A DNA stretch of 64,000 nt. Origin: Sulfitobacter mediterraneus (lineage in GTDB: Bacteria > Pseudomonadota > Alphaproteobacteria > Rhodobacterales > Rhodobacteraceae). The position numbers were made by a program, and so were the translations under genes. The notes beneath the pieces are model-generated. The model did no database searches, was not told the origin of the DNA, and saw nothing but the letters and a program-made list of their open reading frames with translations. The stretch spans positions 1-64,000 of the forward strand of contig NZ_CP069006.1 in NCBI RefSeq assembly GCF_016801775.1, read 5' to 3'. Each line of letters opens with the position of its first letter. Position 1 is the first letter of the stretch. Below, piece after piece: positions 51,658 through 60,222 of the stretch.

Positions 51658-52707
51658 ATGAACAGCGCAAAGACCGTTACGATATTGCCAACTGTGTCGC
51701 GGGCCTTTCTGGATGATTGGCTGGCGGTGCTGCGCCGCGACTGTTCGGCGCGGCAAATGGCGGATTTTCTGGACAAGACCGGCCTTTCGGCGGTGAACGG
51801 CGCGCGGGGGCGTGTGACCCATGATCAGATCGTCCGGCTGTATCAGATGGTCGTGGCAGAAACCGGGGACGAGATGATGGGCCTGTGCAGCCGGACGATC
51901 CGGCCCGGTGCGCTCAAACATCTGTGTGCCTCGGTGCGGGGGGCATCGTCGCTGTCTGCGGCACTGTTCCGGTTCACGTCGTTCTGGAACCTGCTGCTGG
52001 ATGACTACGAGATGAGGCTGGACAATGACGGCGAGACCCTGCGCATGGCCTTGGTGCCGCGCGGGGATCAGGTGCCGCAGCGGTTTGGCCATATGTTGCT
52101 GCTCAAGCTGACGCATGGGGTTGCGTCCTGGCTGGCGGGGCGCGAGCTGCCGCTGACCTCGGTCGGGTTCTGTTTTGAGCGGCCGGAGTTCGCCGCCGAT
52201 TATCCGATCCTGTTTCCGGCGGCGATCCGGTTTGGGCAAGCGCAGTCCTATGTGAGTTTTGATGCCAGCGTGGGGCCGATGCCGGTGTCGCGCACAGAGG
52301 CGGAAATGCAGGAGTTTCTGATCCGTGCCCCGCGCGACTGGATTTTCACCAGCCTGAATGAACATGCGCTGCCGCTGCGGGTGCGGGAATTGTTGTTGGC
52401 CTCAGACCGGCTGGAGGCAGGATTGAAGGATACGGCACAGCGGCTGCATCTGACGCCGCGCACATTGATGCGGCGGCTGGATGCGGAAGGCACGTCCTTT
52501 CAGGGGATCAAGGATGGGTTGCGCCGGGATCTTGCGATCCGGGATTTGGCGCAAGGGGGCAAGAGCATTGAGGCGATATCGCTTGATGTCGGCTTTGCCT
52601 CGGCGGCGAATTTTCACCGTGCCTTCAAACGTTGGACGGACCTGACGCCGGGGGCTTACCGCAAGAAATCGCGTATCAGCGCCCCGGCACAGGGGTCAGG
52701 TGTCTAG
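51658..52707 (+). CDS. AraC family transcriptional regulator
   Basis: The 349-residue protein has an N-terminal ligand domain of the arabinose-binding-like type seen in OruR/ArgR-related AraC proteins and a C-terminal double helix-turn-helix (LKDTAQRLHLTPRTLMRRL; IEAISLDVGFASAANFHRAF; WTDLTPGAYRKK). It is divergent from the acyl-CoA dehydrogenase gene and probably activates it. ATG 51658 is used; ATG 51610 would add 16 residues. Its stop overlaps the stop of the convergent E1 gene by 4 nt. Confidence 0.8.
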   Translation: MNSAKTVTILPTVSRAFLDDWLAVLRRDCSARQMADFLDKTGLSAVNGARGRVTHDQIVRLYQMVVAETGDEMMGLCSRTIRPGALKHLCASVRGASSLSAALFRFTSFWNLLLDDYEMRLDNDGETLRMALVPRGDQVPQRFGHMLLLKLTHGVASWLAGRELPLTSVGFCFERPEFAADYPILFPAAIRFGQAQSYVSFDASVGPMPVSRTEAEMQEFLIRAPRDWIFTSLNEHALPLRVRELLLASDRLEAGLKDTAQRLHLTPRTLMRRLDAEGTSFQGIKDGLRRDLAIRDLAQGGKSIEAISLDVGFASAANFHRAFKRWTDLTPGAYRKKSRISAPAQGSGV

Positions 52708-55088
52708 CCTGCGATCCGGTGGACCACGTTGCGCCCCGGTGTCAGCCCTTGCACCTTTTCCACGATTGAGGCGGCGTCGATGCCGAAGTGGCGATAAAGA
52801 TCGGCGATGGTGCCGGTCTGGCCAAAGTGTTCGACCCCCAGCGGAACCGTTTGATGCCCGATCACCGAGCCGAGCCATGACAGCGTGGCAGGATGGCCAT
52901 CAATCACCGTGACCAGCTTGCAATCGCGGGGCAGGGCCGACAGCAGGGTTTCTACATGGCTTTGCGCCCGTGCATTGCCGCGGGCGCGGGCCCGTTGCGC
53001 GGCCGTCCATCCCGCATTCAACCGGTCGGCGGAGGTCACGGCCAGCACGCCAACATCACGCCGCCCTTCGGCAATGGTGCCTGCGGCCTTGATCGCCTCG
53101 GGGGCGACGGCCCCCTGATAGGCGATCACCACCTCGCAGTTCGGCCCCGGTTTGCGCAGCCAATAGGCCCCGTCAATCGCGCCTTGGCGGAAGTCTTCAT
53201 CCACCCGTTTTCCCGGCTGTTCGATGGGGTTGGTTGTCAGCCGCAAATAGACCGAACCGCCGGTTTCATCGCGCAGCCATGTGCGTTCGTCCGGGTCGCC
53301 TTCGCCGTCTTTTTGCAGATAATCAAAGGCCCATTTCATGATCACCGCCAGTTCATCGGCAAAGGCAGGCTCAAAGCTGGCCAGCCCGTCCTGGCTCATC
53401 CCGATGAGAGGTGATCCGATGGATTGATGCGCACCGCCTTCAGGGGCGAGGGTGACACCCGAGGGGGTGCCCACGATCATAAACCGAGCGTCCTGATAAC
53501 AGGCGTAATTCAGCGCATCGAGACCGCGGGCGACAAAGGGATCGTAGACCGTTCCGATGGGGATGACCCGTTTTCCAAACAGCGCATGCGACAGGCCCGC
53601 CGCACCCAGCAGAAGGAACAGGTTCATCTCGGCAATGCCCAGTTCGATATGCTGGCCCTTGGGGGTGAATTCCCATTTCGCGGTCGAAGGGATCTTTTCG
53701 TTGATAAAGGTGTCGGCCTGTTCGGTGCGAGCAAACAATTTGCGCCGGTTCACCCATGGACCAAGGTTGGTGGTGCCGGTCACATCGGGGGACATGGTGA
53801 CGATCCGCGCGGCCAGATCACTGTCACCTTTGGACAGGTCATCAAGGATCTTCCCAAAGGCCATCTGTGTCGAAATCTCGCGGTCAGAGGCCAGATCAAT
53901 CGCCGGAACCGGCAGTTTGTCATCGGTATAGCGGCGGCGACCCTTGGCAAAGAACGGTGCTTTGTCGAGGAAGGCTTGCAGCGCAGCGGGGTCTTGGACA
54001 GTGGCGAATTTTTCCCATTCGTCGCCTTCGGCCACGCCCATGTGTTTTTGCCATTCCGCCATCTGGGTTTTGTTCATCAGGCCGCCGTGGTTGTCCTTGT
54101 GACCGGCGATGGGCGTGCCCCAGCCCTTGACGGTATAGGCCAGAAAACATGTGGGGCGGTCATGGTCGATGGCGGCAAAGGTTTCGGCCATGGTCTGCAC
54201 GCAGTTGCCGCCGAGGTTTTCCATCAGATCGGCGAGTTCATCGTCCGAACGGGCGTCGATCAGCGCGGTCACATCGCCTTGATCGCCAAGCGCCTCCATC
54301 AGCCGTTCGCGCCAGACCGCGCCGCCCATAAAGGTGAGCGCGGAATAAAGCTGGTTCGGGCAATTGTCGATCCAGTCGCGCAGTTTGTCGCCGCCCGGTT
54401 CCTTGAACGCGGCCCGTTGCAAAGCGCCGTATTTGACCTTGACCACGTCCCAGCCGAAGGCGTCAAAGATCTGTTCGATGCGTTTGAACAGCCCCTCGCG
54501 CACCACACCGTCCAGCGACTGGCGGTTGTAGTCGATGATCCACCATGTGTTGCGCAAATCGTTTTTCCAGCCCTCTTGCAGGGCCTCGTAAACATTGCCC
54601 TCGTCCAGTTCCGCATCGCCCACCAGCGCGACCATCCGGCCAAGTGGCAGACCATCCCCCCAATCCTTGGCGGTGATGTAGTCCTGCACCAGCGAAGCAA
54701 AGGAGGTGATCGCCACACCAAGACCAACAGAACCGGTGGAGAAATCCACATCGTCGATGTCCTTGGTGCGGCTGGGATAGCTTTGCACGCCCTGATAGCC
54801 ACGGAAGTTTTCCATTTTCTCGCGGGTCTGGTTGCCCATCAAATACTGGATTGCGTGGAAAATGGGTGAGGCATGGGGTTTGACCGCCACCCGGTCTTCA
54901 GGGCGCAGGGCGCTGTAGTAAAGGGCGGTCATGATGGAGACCATGGAGGCGGAGGAGGCCTGATGCCCGCCAACCTTGATCCCGTCCGTTTTGGGGCGGA
55001 TGTGGTTGGCGTTGTGGATCATCCAATGCGACAGCCACAAGAGCCGCTGTTCGATGGTCTTGAGATGGGTTTGGTCGATCTGTGTCAT
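52704..55088 (-). CDS. Transketolase-like/AceE-like thiamine-diphosphate E1 component
   Basis: The 794-residue protein resembles the homodimeric pyruvate dehydrogenase E1 (AceE), but is about 90 residues shorter. The ThDP motif is GDAELDEGNVYEALQEG, ending in NTWWIIDYN. Other marks are KVGGHQASSASMVSIMTALY and GWGTPIAGHKDNHGGLMNK. No E2 or E3 gene lies beside it. In this context (two PLP lyases that release a 2-oxoacid) oxidative decarboxylation of 2-oxobutyrate is a reasonable hypothesis. It starts 39 nt after the OsmC gene. Confidence 0.8.
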   Translation of the reverse strand: MTQIDQTHLKTIEQRLLWLSHWMIHNANHIRPKTDGIKVGGHQASSASMVSIMTALYYSALRPEDRVAVKPHASPIFHAIQYLMGNQTREKMENFRGYQGVQSYPSRTKDIDDVDFSTGSVGLGVAITSFASLVQDYITAKDWGDGLPLGRMVALVGDAELDEGNVYEALQEGWKNDLRNTWWIIDYNRQSLDGVVREGLFKRIEQIFDAFGWDVVKVKYGALQRAAFKEPGGDKLRDWIDNCPNQLYSALTFMGGAVWRERLMEALGDQGDVTALIDARSDDELADLMENLGGNCVQTMAETFAAIDHDRPTCFLAYTVKGWGTPIAGHKDNHGGLMNKTQMAEWQKHMGVAEGDEWEKFATVQDPAALQAFLDKAPFFAKGRRRYTDDKLPVPAIDLASDREISTQMAFGKILDDLSKGDSDLAARIVTMSPDVTGTTNLGPWVNRRKLFARTEQADTFINEKIPSTAKWEFTPKGQHIELGIAEMNLFLLLGAAGLSHALFGKRVIPIGTVYDPFVARGLDALNYACYQDARFMIVGTPSGVTLAPEGGAHQSIGSPLIGMSQDGLASFEPAFADELAVIMKWAFDYLQKDGEGDPDERTWLRDETGGSVYLRLTTNPIEQPGKRVDEDFRQGAIDGAYWLRKPGPNCEVVIAYQGAVAPEAIKAAGTIAEGRRDVGVLAVTSADRLNAGWTAAQRARARGNARAQSHVETLLSALPRDCKLVTVIDGHPATLSWLGSVIGHQTVPLGVEHFGQTGTIADLYRHFGIDAASIVEKVQGLTPGRNVVHRIAG

Positions 55089-55127
55089 GGCGGTGCCTTC
55101 CTCGGGTGCGGGCAGGAGAATGATAGA

Positions 55128-55679
55128 TCAGTTTTCGATCTGGGTGCTGATAATGTCGCCGGTCAATTGCACAGGGTTCAGGATCGTCTGCGCATTGGGG
55201 CTATGGGCCACGGACTTGCGGTGCAATTCGGCAAATTCTTCGGCCGTGGCATCGCCAGTGGCGTGGATCTGGTAACGGATTTCTGGGAAGCCAACGGTGC
55301 TGTTGGTTGCCAGCCCCATGAACCCGCGCAGATCCAGCGTGGCGTCAAAATCAATGCGCACCGATTCTAGCTGAATGCCCTCGGCAGTGGCCCCCGCGAT
55401 AAAGCTGACCATCATGCAAGAGCCCAGACCCGACAGCAGCAGCTCTTGCGGGTTGGGGCCGTGGTTGTTGCCCATCAATTGGCGCGGTTCATCTGATGTC
55501 CAGCTGAACGAGCGGCTGACCTGATGCGGGCCCACTTTCATCGGTTTGGTTTCGCTGATGGCACGGGTTCCGCTTTGCCATTTTACCTCAAGACCATAAT
55601 CCATGATCGCCTCTTCGGGGGCGGCGGCGACTTCGTTTACAAATTCGCTAAGGGCGGCGGTGGGGATGGCGTTACGCAT
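55128..55679 (-). CDS. OsmC family protein
   Basis: The 183-residue protein has the OsmC fold signatures DEPRQLMGNNHGPNPQELLL and LGSCMMVSFIAGATAEGI, which carries one reactive Cys. The second conserved Cys of peroxide-reducing OsmC/Ohr, usually in a late VCP-type motif, is not evident, so classical peroxidase activity is doubtful. Its start overlaps the upstream PLP-lyase gene by 8 nt. OsmC relatives next to sulfur amino acid lyases may handle reactive sulfur, which is inference. Confidence 0.78.
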   Translation of the reverse strand: MRNAIPTAALSEFVNEVAAAPEEAIMDYGLEVKWQSGTRAISETKPMKVGPHQVSRSFSWTSDEPRQLMGNNHGPNPQELLLSGLGSCMMVSFIAGATAEGIQLESVRIDFDATLDLRGFMGLATNSTVGFPEIRYQIHATGDATAEEFAELHRKSVAHSPNAQTILNPVQLTGDIISTQIEN

Positions 55680-56994
55680 GTGCGGTGTCCTTTGCTGGAT
55701 AAATGGCGGTGAGGGCCTGATCGAAATCTGCGATCAGGTCGGCGGCGTCTTCGATCCCGACCGAAAGGCGCACGCAGCCCGGATCAATACCGATGTCAGC
55801 CCGTTGCCGCGCGGTGAATGTCGCCTGCGAGGTGTTGAATGGCAGGCTGATCAGGCTTTCCACACCGCCAAGGCTGGTGGCTTGTTTCGGGATCTTCAGG
55901 GCATCAACCAGGCGCAGCGCGGCCTTGTCGCCCCCTTCGATGAAAAAGGTGACATTGCCGGTCCCGTTTTTCAGCAGGCGACTGGCGGTGTCATAATCAG
56001 GGTGGCTGGGCAGGAAGGGGTAGAACACCTTTTGCACACGCGGATGGCTTTCGAGGAATTCGGCCAGCGCCAGCGCGCTTTCTTCGTGCGCACGCATCCG
56101 CACGGCAAGGGTCTTGAGCCCGCGTTCCAGCAAGAAACAGGCATGTGGGTCCAACGATCCGCCATAGTTGAGCAATCGAGGCCAGATCATATCCATCAGT
56201 TTGCGTGGTCCAGCGGCGACACCGGCGATCAGATCGCTGTGCCCGTTGAGGTATTTTGAGGCCGAATGGATCACCACATCGACCCCATGATCCAGCGTGC
56301 GCATCGCCGCAGGCGGGGCAAAGGTGGCATCGACCACCAGCCGGACATTGCGGCGTTTGGCAATCTCGGCCAGGCGCGGGATGTCGATCACTTTGAGCAG
56401 CGGATTGGTGATCGCCTCGAAATACAGCATCTGGGTGTTGGGTTGGATCGCGGCTTCGATGGCGTCAAAATCGTAGGAATCCACCATTGTGCAGGACATG
56501 CCCAGCGTCGGGAACTCTTGGTTAAAAAGGTTGAACGTGCCGCCATAAAGATCGCTTGAGGCGACCACATGTGCGCCCTTGTCCATCAGCGCCAGAACGG
56601 TGCTGGTGATCGCGGCCATGCCAGAGCTGAAAACGATGGCAGATTCGGCGCCCTCAAGCGCAGCGAGCTTTTCCTGAACCGCCCATTGGGACGGGTTGCC
56701 ATAGCGCGAGTAGATGAACCGGTCGCGGGCAAAGCCGTCCTCGACAGAACGGTACTGGCCCTCGTTCAGAACAAAGGTCGATGCCTGATAAATCGGCGTG
56801 CCCACGGCACCGGTGCGCGGGTCGTCATGGGTGCCGGCATGTACAGCAGTGGTGGAAAGGCCGGCGCCGGGTGCGGGATGCGCGGCGAGAAACGGACCCG
56901 ATGTTCGGGCGCGGTTCAGGTCATTGAGCCATCCCCCCTTGGTCGAAGCAGGCGGCAGGCTGGCGTCATCGCCAAGGATCTTGGGATTGGTCAT
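55672..56994 (-). CDS. Cys/Met-metabolism PLP-dependent lyase 1 (cystathionine gamma-lyase/synthase-like)
   Basis: The 440-residue protein has the family PLP-binding lysine in VVIHSASKYLNGHSDLIAG and the segments RYGNPSQWAVQEKLAALEGA and ATSLGGVESLISLPFNTS. It performs gamma- or beta-elimination or replacement on sulfur amino acids. The ATG at 56994 is selected; the longer frame has no ribosome binding site. Alternative family members differ little in these motifs, so the exact reaction is not assigned. Confidence 0.82.
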   Translation of the reverse strand: MTNPKILGDDASLPPASTKGGWLNDLNRARTSGPFLAAHPAPGAGLSTTAVHAGTHDDPRTGAVGTPIYQASTFVLNEGQYRSVEDGFARDRFIYSRYGNPSQWAVQEKLAALEGAESAIVFSSGMAAITSTVLALMDKGAHVVASSDLYGGTFNLFNQEFPTLGMSCTMVDSYDFDAIEAAIQPNTQMLYFEAITNPLLKVIDIPRLAEIAKRRNVRLVVDATFAPPAAMRTLDHGVDVVIHSASKYLNGHSDLIAGVAAGPRKLMDMIWPRLLNYGGSLDPHACFLLERGLKTLAVRMRAHEESALALAEFLESHPRVQKVFYPFLPSHPDYDTASRLLKNGTGNVTFFIEGGDKAALRLVDALKIPKQATSLGGVESLISLPFNTSQATFTARQRADIGIDPGCVRLSVGIEDAADLIADFDQALTAIYPAKDTAHA

Positions 56995-57070
56995 AGGTCT
57001 ATTCCGATTTTGTTGGGAAAAATGGGCGCAGGAACTCCCCTGCCTGCGCCCAGTTGCTGCCTTTGGGAGG

Positions 57071-58273
57071 TCAGGCAGCCTGCATGTTATGTGCGCCAAG
57101 CGCCGCATGCAGATCGTTTATCAGGTCCGCCGCCCCTTCGAGGCCAACAGACAGGCGCACCAGCCCTTCGGCGATGCCATGTTCGGCACGTTCCTCGGGG
57201 GTGTAGGTCGAATGGGTCATGCTGGCGGGATGCTGGATCAGGCTTTCGGCATCGCCGAGGCTGACCGCCCGCTGGATCAGGGTCAGCCGGTTCATCAGGG
57301 CAATGCCGCCCGCCTTGCCGCCCTTGACCTCAAAGGGGATCATGCCGCCGAAATTGGCCATCTGGCGTCGGGCCAGATCACGCTGGGCAAAGCTGTCGAG
57401 GCCGGGATAGCTCACGCTGAGCACGGCGGGATGGGCCTCAAGCGCCTGCGCCACTTCTGCGGCGGTTTTGCAGTGCCGTTCCATGCGCAATTCAAGCGTC
57501 TTGATCCCGCGCAGCAGCAGCATCGCGGTCATCGGTGACATCACAGCGCCGGTCATGTCTTTCAGTCCCACAAGGCGGATCCGGGTGATGTCCTCAAGAC
57601 TGCCGACGATCAGACCCGCCACAACATCGCCATGGCCGCTGAGGAACTTCGTCGCCGAATGCACAACGATATCCGCCCCATGTTCGAGCGGTCGGGTGAT
57701 CACCGGCGTGGCATAGGTGTTGTCGACCACCACCTTGGCCCCGGTGCGACGGGCGATCTGTGAAATCGCCGCAATATCCACCAAACGGTTGTTGGGGTTC
57801 GCGGGTGTCTCAAAATACACGATCTTGGTTTTTTCGCTGATCGCATGGGTCAGGTTGTCGGGGTTGGTCATATCCACCAGCGTCACCTTGACGCCAAAGC
57901 GGGGCAAACCGTGGGTCATGAAGGCAAAGGTGCAGCCATAGAGCGTTTTGTCGATGATTACCTCATCACCGGCCTCAAGAAACGACCAAAGGGTCGAGGT
58001 GATCGCGCCCATTCCGGAGGCGGTGCAAAGACCCGCTTCGCCGCCCTCAAGATTGGCGATCCGCTGTTCGAGATGATCCAGTGTCGGGTTGGAGATGCGC
58101 GAATAGAAATGCCCCTCCTTTTCCCCCGCAAACATCGCCCCGCCGGATTCGGCCGTGTCAAAGGTGAAGGTGGAGGTCATGTAGATCGGCGGGTTCAACG
58201 CCCCCTGATGGGATTGCGGATCATAGCCGTGGTGAATGGCGCGAGTGGAAAAATCATAGTCAGTGGAACGCAT
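57071..58273 (-). CDS. megL: Cys/Met-metabolism PLP-dependent lyase 2, probable methionine gamma-lyase
   Basis: The 400-residue protein fits the size and layout of methionine gamma-lyase: FYSRISNPTLDHLEQRIANL, PLP lysine in IVVHSATKFLSGHGDVVAG and VSLGDAESLIQHPASMTHS. The enzyme splits L-methionine to methanethiol, 2-oxobutyrate and ammonia. It is divergent from an Lrp-type regulator across 92 bp, as many MegL genes are. The gene symbol is a best guess within a family of close homologues. Confidence 0.75.
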   Translation of the reverse strand: MRSTDYDFSTRAIHHGYDPQSHQGALNPPIYMTSTFTFDTAESGGAMFAGEKEGHFYSRISNPTLDHLEQRIANLEGGEAGLCTASGMGAITSTLWSFLEAGDEVIIDKTLYGCTFAFMTHGLPRFGVKVTLVDMTNPDNLTHAISEKTKIVYFETPANPNNRLVDIAAISQIARRTGAKVVVDNTYATPVITRPLEHGADIVVHSATKFLSGHGDVVAGLIVGSLEDITRIRLVGLKDMTGAVMSPMTAMLLLRGIKTLELRMERHCKTAAEVAQALEAHPAVLSVSYPGLDSFAQRDLARRQMANFGGMIPFEVKGGKAGGIALMNRLTLIQRAVSLGDAESLIQHPASMTHSTYTPEERAEHGIAEGLVRLSVGLEGAADLINDLHAALGAHNMQAA

Positions 58274-58365
58274 CGCTGTCTCCTCGATTCTGAAGGCATT
58301 ATCAGCTAGGATCAGAGGTCATTAGTTGCTATGTTGTGCTGTGATTTCATGAATGTTGGAATAAA

Positions 58366-58833
58366 ATGCCAAAACTCGACGCGATTGATCGAAAAATAAT
58401 CCGTGCGCTGCAAGCCAACGGACGGATGACCAACCTTGACCTTGCTGCCGCGGTTAACCTGTCGCCATCGCCTTGTCTGCGGCGGCTGCGCCTGCTGGAG
58501 CAAAGCGGCGCGATCACCGGCTATAGCGTGGATGTGGACGCGCAGGCCTACGGGCTGCCGGTGACGGTGATGGTGCGGATCACGCTGGACAAACACACCA
58601 AGGATGTTGTGGGCCATTTCGAAGATCAGATGAAGCGCATTCCCGAGGTGCTCGAATGCATGGTGATGACCGGCCTGTCAGATTACCTGCTGCGGGTCGT
58701 GGTGAGCGATCTGGAAGGCTACGAACGGTTTGTGCGCGAACGCCTGCACCCGATTGGCGGGATCGGGTCAATCGACACCAGTTTTGTCTACGGGGTGGTG
58801 AAGCGGACACATGTGTATCCTGAGGTGGGATAG
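58366..58833 (+). CDS. Lrp/AsnC family transcriptional regulator
   Basis: The 155-residue protein has an N-terminal winged helix (LDAIDRKIIRALQANGRMTN; AAVNLSPSPCLRRLRLLEQ) and the C-terminal RAM ligand domain (VPEVLECMVMTGLSDYLLRV-like region). Divergent placement suggests that it senses methionine or a related amino acid and controls the lyase genes. IS30-family DNA begins 75 nt after the stop. Confidence 0.85.
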   Translation: MPKLDAIDRKIIRALQANGRMTNLDLAAAVNLSPSPCLRRLRLLEQSGAITGYSVDVDAQAYGLPVTVMVRITLDKHTKDVVGHFEDQMKRIPEVLECMVMTGLSDYLLRVVVSDLEGYERFVRERLHPIGGIGSIDTSFVYGVVKRTHVYPEVG

Positions 58834-58907
58834 GTGTTTGGGGAATTTGTTTACATAATGTGAATTACGGGATTTTCGATACACAAAGGGGCACATTCTA
58901 AACTGGG

Positions 58908-59960
58908 TTGCGAAATTTCCCCTATCTTGCTGGAAAGCAAGGAGAATGAAAGATGGCACATAGAGAGCTTAACCTACGTGAACGACGCGCGATAGAAGAT
59001 ATGTTGAACGCCAAGATCGCTGTGCGTGAGATTGCAGCAGAGATCGACAGGCATGTTTCCACGGTGTATCGCGAGATCAAACGCAATCACTATGACGACA
59101 AAGAACTTCCAGAATTGAACGAATACTACGGCATGGTTGCGCAACGTGCAGCATCTCAAAGACGTGCGCGCCGTCGCAAGCTCGTGCGTCTCGCCGGACT
59201 GCGCAAAGCTGTGATCAAGCAGCTTAAAGAAGGTTGGTCGCCTGAACAGATCGCAGGTCGATTGCAGTTTGAAGGCCAATCCGTGCGCGTGAGCCACGAG
59301 ACCATCTACGCCTATGTTTACGGCCCGGATGGTCGTTCCAAACAATTGGCGCGGCACCTTCCGAGTCGCCGCAAGAACCGCAGGTCGCGATACGCAAGAA
59401 GACCCAGAGGTCAGGTATTTCCGCCAGATCGGTCCATTCATCAACGTCCTGAGCACGTGAAAACCCGAGAAACTTTCGGCGAATGGGAGGGTGATCTGAT
59501 GATCTTCGAGGGCGCTCAGGGCAAGATGAACGTCGCCTCACTGGTTGAGCGCAAGACCCGTTTTGCTGTCTTGTTCCGCAACAACGACCGTAGTTCGACC
59601 CACTTCATAAACAAGCTGATGGGTGTGATGGAACCCCTCCCCCAAACCGCGCGCCGGTCGATCACCTTTGATCGTGGCTTTGAGTTCCGGGAGTGGCGCA
59701 AGCTTAAGCCAGGGATCGGAACGGAGGCTTGGTTTTGTGATCCACAGGCGCCATGGCAAAAGGGTTCTGTCGAAAACCTAAACAAGCGAGCACGGCGCTA
59801 TCTTCCACGCGATGCGCCCGTGGCCGCGCTCACAAATCGAGATATGAAGTCGATTTGCGAGCGCTTGAACGGCACCCCCAGAAAGTGCCTGGGCTGGCGG
59901 ACGCCGACTGAGGTGTTCAGGGAAGAACTGATGAAACTGAGATAGCGGAAACCGTCGCAA
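58908..59960. mobile_element. IS30-family insertion sequence, about 1.05 kb
   Basis: Imperfect ends TTGCGAAATTTCCCCTATCT (58908-58927) and, read from the right, TTGCGACGGTTTCCGCTATC then T (59960-59940) match at most positions with one gap. They enclose one intact transposase gene. Outer borders could extend a few bases further because GGGT-like sequence continues on both sides. The element separates the lrp gene from the acyl-CoA ligase operon. Confidence 0.75.
58953..59945 (+). CDS. IS30-family transposase
   Basis: The 330-residue protein has the IS30 N-terminal helix-turn-helix (LNLRERRAIEDMLNAKIAVR; IDRHVSTVYREIKRN), GWSPEQIAGRL, and an intact DDE triad: Asp in GEWEGDLMIF, Asp in SITFDRGFEF and Glu in KGSVENLNKRARRYLPR. 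AAGGAGA precedes the ATG. It appears fully functional. Confidence 0.9.
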   Translation: MAHRELNLRERRAIEDMLNAKIAVREIAAEIDRHVSTVYREIKRNHYDDKELPELNEYYGMVAQRAASQRRARRRKLVRLAGLRKAVIKQLKEGWSPEQIAGRLQFEGQSVRVSHETIYAYVYGPDGRSKQLARHLPSRRKNRRSRYARRPRGQVFPPDRSIHQRPEHVKTRETFGEWEGDLMIFEGAQGKMNVASLVERKTRFAVLFRNNDRSSTHFINKLMGVMEPLPQTARRSITFDRGFEFREWRKLKPGIGTEAWFCDPQAPWQKGSVENLNKRARRYLPRDAPVAALTNRDMKSICERLNGTPRKCLGWRTPTEVFREELMKLR

Positions 59961-60081
59961 CGACCCTTGAGAGTCCAAAGGCCACCCTCGTGACGCTGCG
60001 TAAATCTGGCCGGTTCTGGGCCTTGATATAAGCTGAAAACCTTACCGTAACAGGCCTTGCCTTGGTCCTGCGAAAAAAATG
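59961..60081. other. Intergenic stretch after the IS30 element
   Basis: No gene is seen between the IS30 right end and the operator before the acyl-CoA ligase. The sequence presumably contains the operon promoter, but no clear -35/-10 pair was recognised. Confidence 0.35.
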
Positions 60082-60096
60082 CGGAACTTAGTTCCG
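60082..60096. promoter_or_regulatory. Perfect palindromic operator before the acyl-CoA ligase operon
   Basis: CGGAACT (60082-60088) and AGTTCCG (60090-60096) are perfect 7-bp arms around one T. The site lies about 120 bp before the first gene. Short palindromes of this kind are typical for TetR- or MarR-type repressors. No regulator gene is adjacent inside the window. Confidence 0.5.
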
Positions 60097-60195
60097 TTAT
60101 GCGGTATTGGCAGATCCCTCTTAACTGCCTAACCTTCGGGCAACAGAGTCGCACCTCCGGGGAGGGAAGTGCGCACATCTGCAATGGGAGGACAA

Positions 60196-60222
60196 CATGC
60201 AGACCACAAGGTTGCTGCCATG
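60196..60222 (+). CDS. Possible 8-codon leader peptide coupled to the acyl-CoA ligase
   Basis: GGGAGG followed after 4-5 nt by ATG opens a frame of eight codons (MQTTRLLP) whose TGA overlaps the ligase ATG as ATGA. The ligase start itself has only AAGG at 8 nt. The arrangement could couple translation, or the SD may simply be fortuitous. Confidence 0.3.
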
